Shown here piece by piece: positions 5,445-9,689 of a stretch of 9,689 nt of DNA. The position numbers and the translations under genes were made by a program. The stretch covers positions 1 through 9,689 of the forward strand of contig JBJOGJ010000148.1 in the NCBI GenBank assembly GCA_046048295.1, given 5' to 3'. Each line of letters begins with the position of its first letter. The stretch's first letter is position 1. Under the pieces are notes generated by a model. The model was not told where the DNA came from. It did not search any database and saw only the letters and a list, made by a program, of their open reading frames with translations. Origin of the DNA: CBDCWA01 sp046048295. GTDB taxonomy: Bacteria; Pseudomonadota; Alphaproteobacteria; Rhizobiales; Hyphomicrobiaceae.

Positions 5445-7510
5445 CAGATCTTGTCCCCGTTGTCGAAGGCGGGGCCGGATTTTGCAACGTCGGTGCGGCG
5501 GCGTTGTGGACCTGACGGCGCCTTGGGCTGGAACAGCTGCATCACCTGTTGCTTTGGACCAAAGGCAATCTGTTTGCCCTGATCCAGATAGAGCAAGTGA
5601 TCGGCGAGGTGGATCGCCTGTACCCGATGCGAGACGATCACGATGGCCTGCGAGCGCTCGCGCATCCCGGAAATTGCAGCGGTGAGCGCCTCGTCGCCCT
5701 CGCGGTCGAGGTTGGCATTCGGTTCATCGAGCACTACCAGGGCCGGTCTGCGAAAGAGCGCCCGGGCGAGACCGATGCGCTGGCGCTGGCCTGCGGAAAG
5801 GTGCATGCCGCCGGTGCCGATCGGCGTGTCGTAGCCGTGTGGCAACTTGAGGATCATGCCGTGGCAGCAGGCCTGCTTCGCAGCTTCGACAACTTCTTCG
5901 TCGCCTGCGTCGCTGCGGAAGCGGGCGATGTTCTCGCGCACGGTGCCGGAGAAGATTTCGACGTTTTGCGGCAGGAATCCTATGTTGCGGCCGAGCGATT
6001 CTGGATCCCATTGATCCAACGGGGCGCCGTCGAGCTTGACAACGCCGGCCTCCAGCGGCCAGACGCCGACGAGTGTGCGCACAAGGGAAGACTTTCCGGA
6101 TGCGGACGGGCCGATGACTGCCAGCATCTCGCCGGGCCCGACCCGGAACTGGATGCCCTGGAGTACAGGGCGTGCGGCGCCGGGCGGTGATACCGAAAGC
6201 CCGTTTGCCTCAAGGTGGCCCACGGGTGCCGGCAGCCTTGTGCCCTGGGCAGCGGGGGGCTGGGCCTGGAGAAGGGATGCGAGGTTCGCATGTGCCTCCC
6301 TGGCGCGAACGAAGCCGCGCCAATGGGCGATTGCCTGCTCGACGGGAGCCATGGCGCGGCCGAAAATTATCGTGGCTGCCACGATCGAGCCGGCGGAGAT
6401 GAGCCCTGCAACAGCGAGGGCAGCACCGACCGCGAGCATCAGGGATTGCATCAGGAGGCGGAGGGCTTTGCTCAACGCCGATGTCGTGCCAAGGCGGTCC
6501 GCCGCGAGCCGCTGCCAATCGAGCGCCTCGCGCTGTGTTGCGTGCCAGCGACGGGCGTAGTCGCCCATCATGCCCATCGCGGAAAGTGCCTCGCCGTTGC
6601 GATGGGCGTCCTCGGCGAGGTCCATGCTGCGCGCCGCGCTCCTGCCTGCTTCGGTCAGCGGGCCCCGGCCAGTCGCTTCGCTCAACCATGCGAGCCCGAC
6701 GAGGATGCCGGCGCCGATCAGCGCGGCGACGCCGAGAGTCCAGTGTATGAGAAAGATGACGAGAAGGTAGATGGGGGTCCAAGGGGCATCAAAGAACGTA
6801 ATCGGCCCGGGACCTGAGAGGAATTGGCGAACGCTATCGAGATCACGCAGTGCCGAGTTCTGGCCGCCATCTCGAAGCGACTGGCGGATGCTCGCCTCGA
6901 ACACCCGGTTGGCGAGGCGCTGGTCGATGTCGCAGCCGATACGTACGACGACACGCGAGCGGACGAATTCGAGGGCTGCGACGACGCTGTAGAGGACGAT
7001 TACGAGGAGGCTCAGTACTACCAGTGTCGGCATGCTTCCGGAGGTCAGTACGCGGTCGTACACCTGAAGCATGAAGATAGGGCCGGTCAGCATCAGGATG
7101 TTTATGGCAAGACTGAAGGCGGCAGTGGCGATAAGGGCATCCCTGCTGGCGCGGATGGCGGCCGATACTTCGGTTTCCTCTTGGCCTATGGCGGTGGAGT
7201 GTGTAGTCGCCTCGTGGGTGGATTCGAGCGCCGGTTTTCCACCTTCGAGGAAGCGGGTCAGCTTGTCGCGCGCAACATCCGATAGATGACGGAGTGCCGG
7301 ACGCGTATCTCTGGCAGGAGGCGTATCATCAGTGATCTGATCCCGTTGCTGGGCGTCGGTCCCGACCGCTTTCTCAGGAGGGCTTTCTGGCGGACTTGCG
7401 ACCTCTGATGCCGGACTTTGCGCTGCGGCCGGATGGGGATGCGGTCGCCGCGGCGCGTCGGGGGGCTGTTCGGGCGGATGTTCCGTGGCCGCGCGGAGCC
7501 GCTGTCGCAT
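5444..7510 (-). CDS. type I secretion ABC permease/ATPase with proline-rich N-terminal extension, PrsD/PrtD-like
   Basis: From the ATG at 7510 this is a 688-residue half-transporter that powers protein export through the inner membrane together with the HlyD-family partner. Residues 1 to about 118 are low-complexity and rich in Pro, Ala, Arg and Glu. The membrane domain follows (hydrophobic segments near 124-148, 162-182, 246-275, 354-384) and includes LTGPIFMLQVYDRVL, typical of PrtD-type exporters. The ATPase domain has Walker A GPSASGKSS (467-475), Q-loop FLPQN (512-516), signature LSAGQ (571-575), Walker B VVLDE (592-596) and switch His628. Ala replaces the common Gly in Walker A, but Lys and Ser are intact. 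Relatives are about 560-580 residues. The start is uncertain: the frame opens at TTG 7612 (722 residues, no ribosome site), with GTG 7582 also possible; ATG 7510 has GGAGG, but 12 nt away. The extension does not look like a C39 peptidase domain. First gene of the operon. Confidence 0.93.
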   Translation of the reverse strand: MRQRLRAATEHPPEQPPDAPRRPHPHPAAAQSPASEVASPPESPPEKAVGTDAQQRDQITDDTPPARDTRPALRHLSDVARDKLTRFLEGGKPALESTHEATTHSTAIGQEETEVSAAIRASRDALIATAAFSLAINILMLTGPIFMLQVYDRVLTSGSMPTLVVLSLLVIVLYSVVAALEFVRSRVVVRIGCDIDQRLANRVFEASIRQSLRDGGQNSALRDLDSVRQFLSGPGPITFFDAPWTPIYLLVIFLIHWTLGVAALIGAGILVGLAWLSEATGRGPLTEAGRSAARSMDLAEDAHRNGEALSAMGMMGDYARRWHATQREALDWQRLAADRLGTTSALSKALRLLMQSLMLAVGAALAVAGLISAGSIVAATIIFGRAMAPVEQAIAHWRGFVRAREAHANLASLLQAQPPAAQGTRLPAPVGHLEANGLSVSPPGAARPVLQGIQFRVGPGEMLAVIGPSASGKSSLVRTLVGVWPLEAGVVKLDGAPLDQWDPESLGRNIGFLPQNVEIFSGTVRENIARFRSDAGDEEVVEAAKQACCHGMILKLPHGYDTPIGTGGMHLSAGQRQRIGLARALFRRPALVVLDEPNANLDREGDEALTAAISGMRERSQAIVIVSHRVQAIHLADHLLYLDQGKQIAFGPKQQVMQLFQPKAPSGPQRRRTDVAKSGPAFDNGDKI

Positions 7511-7765
7511 GCCGGCGACCGTGCCTCCAGGACCGGGGCGCGGGGCGGCATTGCGGGTGGCTTGTTTTGAGGGTGGACGCACGATGAACTCACGGAAACC
7601 TAGTTGCTGCAATCAAAGCGCAATGGCGTGAGAATTCGATTAACGTGCAATTTTCGCATAGAAACGGCCTTGGCAACGGGCCTGCTTAAATCTTTCTTAG
7701 CGGCTCGCAAGGCAATATGGTTGCGATCAACTTTACCCTGTAATTACGCGTCCTGGAGTAGCATC
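7511..7765. promoter_or_regulatory. divergent gap between ABC transporter and Tyr/Arg/His-rich protein gene
   Basis: If the ABC gene starts at ATG 7510 this gap is 255 bp; with the TTG at 7612 it is 153 bp. Bases 7613-7765 are clearly AT-richer than the flanks and must hold the promoters of both divergent genes. I could not find a -35/-10 pair that I would defend in either direction. The ribosome site GGAG (7755-7758) serves the plus-strand gene. Confidence 0.4.
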
Positions 7766-8164
7766 ATGCGTACCAGAATCTGGATGGTCCTGGCGATGGC
7801 CATCTCGCTCTTCGCCTTCATGGCGCCCGATAAGGCAGAAGCGTTCGGCTGGGAGCACCGGCACGACGGCCGCACGATCCACCATCGCGTCTATCGTCCG
7901 CACTATCGCCACGTATACGTTCGACACGATCCGTACGCCTACCGGCCGGCTCGCGTCCGCTACTACCCCTATTACAACTCGCATTACTGGCGTCCGCTGC
8001 GCGAGTACCGGGCCACGAAAATCCGCTATCGCTACCGGTTGCCCGACTACTATTCCTCATGGGGGTATCCGCTTCCGCGGAAGCACTACCGCAAGCACTA
8101 CAAGAAGCGGTGGGCAAAGCCGGCGAGGCACCGGAACGTACGCCAGGCGCGGCCGCTCAAGTAG
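7766..8164 (+). CDS. small exported protein very rich in Tyr, Arg and His
   Basis: I do not recognise a named family. The 132-residue product starts with a clear signal peptide: basic start (RTR), a hydrophobic core (residues 5-20) and an AEA cleavage site at residues 24-26. By my count the mature 106 residues hold 18 Tyr, 22 Arg, 11 His and 7 Lys against only 5 acidic residues and no Cys, so the protein is strongly basic. Tyr comes in pairs or as Y-R/H-Y alternations (RYYPYYN, RYRYRL, HYRKHYKKR). The start at 7766 is set by the signal peptide and by GGAG 7 nt upstream; the frame extends upstream to 7604 without such support. It is divergent from the secretion operon and closed by a hairpin terminator. 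It carries an N-terminal signal peptide, so it is not a typical type I substrate (those have C-terminal signals and often Gly-rich repeats). Binding to envelope polyanions or metals is speculation from composition. Confidence 0.8.
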   Translation: MRTRIWMVLAMAISLFAFMAPDKAEAFGWEHRHDGRTIHHRVYRPHYRHVYVRHDPYAYRPARVRYYPYYNSHYWRPLREYRATKIRYRYRLPDYYSSWGYPLPRKHYRKHYKKRWAKPARHRNVRQARPLK

Positions 8165-8193
8165 CTTCCAAGGTCAAGTATTCGATTGCGAGG

Positions 8194-8221
8194 AAGGGGC
8201 GGTCGTCGTGTCGCCCCTTTT
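8194..8221 (+). terminator. hairpin terminator between convergent genes
   Basis: AAGGGGCG (8194-8201) and CGCCCCTT (8212-8219) form a perfect 8-bp stem with a 10-nt loop, ending in TTTT (8218-8221) on the plus strand, 29 bp after the stop of the Tyr/Arg/His-rich gene. On the minus strand it lies beyond the end of rlmB and may act weakly there, though no U-tract follows in that direction. Confidence 0.7.
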
Positions 8222-8254
8222 GCATTGGGGCAGGCTGGGCTGCCACCGCCCTGG

Positions 8255-9163
8255 TTATTCCAGGCGGTCGCGGGAGACCTGGCTGGACAGGTGCCGGCGC
8301 CACGCCAAGTGATGCAGGGCAACTGCGGCCGCGTTCGAGACGTTGAGGCTGGCCAGTGTGCCCGACGTCGTCAGGCGGCAGACATGATGGCAGTTTTCGC
8401 GCGTGAGTTGACGAAGTCCCTTGCCCTCGGCACCGAGGATGATCGCCACCTGACGTCCTGCGAGTTCGATTGCAATGTTCTCGAATAGGTCCTGGCCTGA
8501 GCCTTCCAGGCCAAGGCAGAGTACGCCATGCTCCTTCAACTCGGAAATCGCGCGGGCGAGGTTCTGCACCAGTGCCACCGGTACCAGTTCCAGTGCGCCA
8601 GAAGCGGCCTTAGCGAGGGCTCCCCCCAGTGGCGGGCTGTTTCGCCGCGTCATCACAAGTCCGGCGGCGCCGAATGCTGCGGAAGAGCGGAGTACTGCGC
8701 CCACGTTGTGGGGGTCGGTCACCTGGTCGAGCACGACGATTGGCTGGCCGTCAGCAACTAGGTCTGCAAGGGACACGTCAGCGAGCGGGGCGGTCTCAAC
8801 GAGGGCCCCTTGATGGACGGTATCGGCGCCAAGTCGCCGGTCGAGTTCAGCTGGGCGAACCGGTTCGATCATGTCCTCCCGGGCTGCAAGAAGCGGGCGG
8901 AGCCGGTGGTTGGCGTTTTCGGTGAGCCAGAGTCGCCGGACCTGACGGTTGGGGTTGGCGAGAGCAGCCTCGACGGCGTGAATTCCCCATATGAGCGTCA
9001 AGTCTTCCCCAGCGGCGCGGTCCCGCGGCGGACGGCGCTGGTATCCATGGGCGGGTGGGCGCCGGTGGGACGGGCGTTCAGCCATTCTCGACGGCCTTTC
9101 GGGCGGTACGCCACGCGGGCTCTCGGCGCGGGTGGCGAAAGTTTCTTCTTTTCCCGTTGACAT
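8255..9163 (-). CDS. rlmB: 23S rRNA (guanosine-2'-O-)methyltransferase RlmB / TrmH-family SpoU methylase
   Basis: The 302-residue product is a SPOUT-class (trefoil-knot) enzyme that uses S-adenosylmethionine to 2'-O-methylate RNA; RlmB of this family modifies a guanosine of 23S rRNA (G2251 in E. coli). After a basic, disordered N-terminus (1-54) comes the RNA-binding substrate domain (about 55-130, starting WGIHAVEAAL). The three SpoU motifs follow: DPHNVGAVLRSSAAFGA (150-166, Asn153), IILGAEGKGL (241-250) and SGTLASLNVSNAAAVALHH (267-285). All three are intact. The start is uncertain. ATG 9163 is the longest, has no ribosome site and overlaps the -35 box of the divergent tRNA-Tyr promoter. 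ATG 9085 (276 residues) has AAAGG 9 nt upstream and keeps the whole folded part. The early codons are GC-rich at third positions, which slightly favours the longer form. Neighbouring tRNA and tuf genes fit a translation-related locus. Confidence 0.93.
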   Translation of the reverse strand: MSTGKEETFATRAESPRGVPPERPSRMAERPSHRRPPAHGYQRRPPRDRAAGEDLTLIWGIHAVEAALANPNRQVRRLWLTENANHRLRPLLAAREDMIEPVRPAELDRRLGADTVHQGALVETAPLADVSLADLVADGQPIVVLDQVTDPHNVGAVLRSSAAFGAAGLVMTRRNSPPLGGALAKAASGALELVPVALVQNLARAISELKEHGVLCLGLEGSGQDLFENIAIELAGRQVAIILGAEGKGLRQLTRENCHHVCRLTTSGTLASLNVSNAAAVALHHLAWRRHLSSQVSRDRLE

Positions 9164-9185
9164 CTAAGGTGTTGGTCACGATAAG
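9157..9185 (+). promoter_or_regulatory. promoter of the tRNA-Tyr - tRNA-Gly - tuf unit
   Basis: A perfect -35 TTGACA (9157-9162), a 17-bp spacer and GATAAG (9180-9185, four of six matches to TATAAT) form the best promoter in the window. Transcription would begin near 9192, about 60 nt before tRNA-Tyr. The -35 box overlaps the ATG at 9163 of the divergent rlmB reading frame. A GGTCACG heptamer occurs at the -10 edge (9174-9180) and again at 9205-9211. Confidence 0.75.
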
Positions 9186-9250
9186 GGAAGCCATTGTCCC
9201 TGCTGGTCACGGCGGGGCTATTTTGTTTGAGACGGCCCGTTGGTTGTTCC

Positions 9251-9335
9251 GGAGGGGTGCCCGAGTGGCTAAAGGGGACGGACTGTAAATCCGTTGGCTA
9301 TGCCTACGCTGGTTCGAATCCAGCCCCCTCCACCA
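9251..9335 (+). tRNA. tRNA-Tyr (anticodon GTA)
   Basis: An 85-nt class II tRNA with a long variable arm and encoded CCA (9333-9335). The acceptor stem GGAGGGG/CCCCTCC pairs perfectly. The anticodon stem ACGGA/TCCGT encloses CTGTAAA, with GTA at 9285-9287. The T-arm carries GGTTCGAATCC and the discriminator is A. It is the first gene of the unit that continues into tRNA-Gly and tuf. Confidence 0.97.
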
Positions 9336-9403
9336 TCGGTCTTAGCGTATCACTCGTTGGTGCGCAGACCTGGGAGCAGTTCAAGGTGTCGCGAGACGAG
9401 AGT

Positions 9404-9477
9404 GCGGGTGTAGCTCAATGGTAGAGCAACAGCCTTCCAAGCTGATGACGAGGGTTCGATTCCCTTCACCCGCTCCA
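9404..9477 (+). tRNA. tRNA-Gly (anticodon TCC)
   Basis: A 74-nt cloverleaf with encoded CCA (9475-9477). The acceptor stem GCGGGTG/CACCCGC is perfect, the D-arm is TAGCTCAATGGTAGAGC, and the anticodon loop CTTCCAA holds TCC at 9436-9438, which reads GGA/GGG. The T-arm is AGGGTTCGATTCCCT and the discriminator is U, as usual for glycine tRNAs. It lies 68 bp after tRNA-Tyr and 133 bp before tuf. Confidence 0.97.
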
Positions 9478-9610
9478 TCAGATCGCGGCATGTTGGTACC
9501 GGCGCGACGCTTCAAGTCCTGAAATGTCCGGCTGGCCTACCACATCACAAGGTGTCGAAGCCAAAGCATCGCGCGCGGGCGCGGCAACAAGAACGTAGAC
9601 GAGGCGCATC

Positions 9611-9689
9611 ATGGCGAAGGAGAAATTCGATCGGTCGAAGCCGCACTGCAACGTGGGTACGATCGGGCATGTTGACCACGGCAAGACGA
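9611..9689 (+). CDS. tuf: translation elongation factor EF-Tu (5' end only)
   Basis: Only the first 26 codons are in the window; the gene is cut by the window edge and should continue to about 390-396 residues. They read MAKEKFDRSKPHCNVGTIGH and then VDHGKT, the near-invariant EF-Tu N-terminus. The GTP-binding P-loop GHVDHGKT is at residues 19-26. EF-Tu carries aminoacyl-tRNA to the ribosome. The ribosome site GAGG (9601-9604) is 6 nt before the ATG. It follows tRNA-Tyr and tRNA-Gly on the same strand, as tufB does in many proteobacteria, so it is probably transcribed from the promoter near 9157-9185. No separate tuf promoter stands out in the 133-bp leader. Confidence 0.97.
   Translation, partial: MAKEKFDRSKPHCNVGTIGHVDHGKT

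Noticed and set aside
5549..6190. 213-codon plus-strand reading frame opposite the ATPase domain
   Set aside because: It is antisense to the region encoding Walker A, signature and Walker B motifs; those motifs decide the strand.
7604..7765. 54-codon N-terminal extension of the Tyr/Arg/His-rich protein
   Set aside because: It would place the signal peptide internally, has no ribosome site at its start and lies in the AT-rich divergent promoter region.
1..9689. CRISPR arrays, insertion sequences, transposase or integrase genes
   Set aside because: No regularly spaced repeats, terminal inverted repeats with a transposase frame, or integrase-like motifs were seen on either strand.

Overview
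The window looks like chromosomal DNA of an alphaproteobacterium, probably of the order Hyphomicrobiales (rhizobia and relatives). The reasons are a GC-rich base composition, the order rlmB / tRNA-Tyr / tRNA-Gly / tuf, an RkpG-like alpha-oxoamine synthase next to a short-chain dehydrogenase (a pair known from rhizobial capsule loci), and a PrsDE-like type I secretion pair. The lineage is inferred from gene content; no rRNA is present to confirm it.

Left end (1-1296): a tRNA-Val(CAC) gene on the minus strand with its own TTGACA-N17-CATAAA promoter. The -10 box lies in one arm of a perfect 9-bp inverted repeat. Upstream of it, also on the minus strand, is an unrecognised exported protein of 331 residues.

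Lipid-type enzyme pair (1388-3813): a minus-strand SDR oxidoreductase and a plus-strand PLP-dependent alpha-oxoamine synthase (RkpG-like), divergent across a 254-bp control region. Together they have the chemistry of the first two sphingoid-base steps, acyl/amino-acid condensation and ketone reduction. A clear Rho-independent terminator closes the synthase gene.

Secretion operon (3869-7510/7612, minus strand): an ABC permease/ATPase with an unusual proline-rich N-terminal extension, a translationally coupled HlyD-family adaptor, and, 19 bp further on, a TusA-family protein. No outer-membrane channel and no obvious secreted substrate lie in the window.

Divergent to that operon (7766-8164, plus) is a small exported protein extremely rich in Tyr, Arg and His. 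A hairpin terminator lies between it and the convergent rlmB gene.

Right end (8255-9689): rlmB (minus) diverges from a tRNA-Tyr - tRNA-Gly - tuf unit (plus) driven by a near-consensus promoter that overlaps the longest possible rlmB start. The tuf gene (EF-Tu) runs off the window. The ends are translation-related housekeeping genes; the middle (about 0.3-8.2 kb) is the cell-envelope and secretion region.
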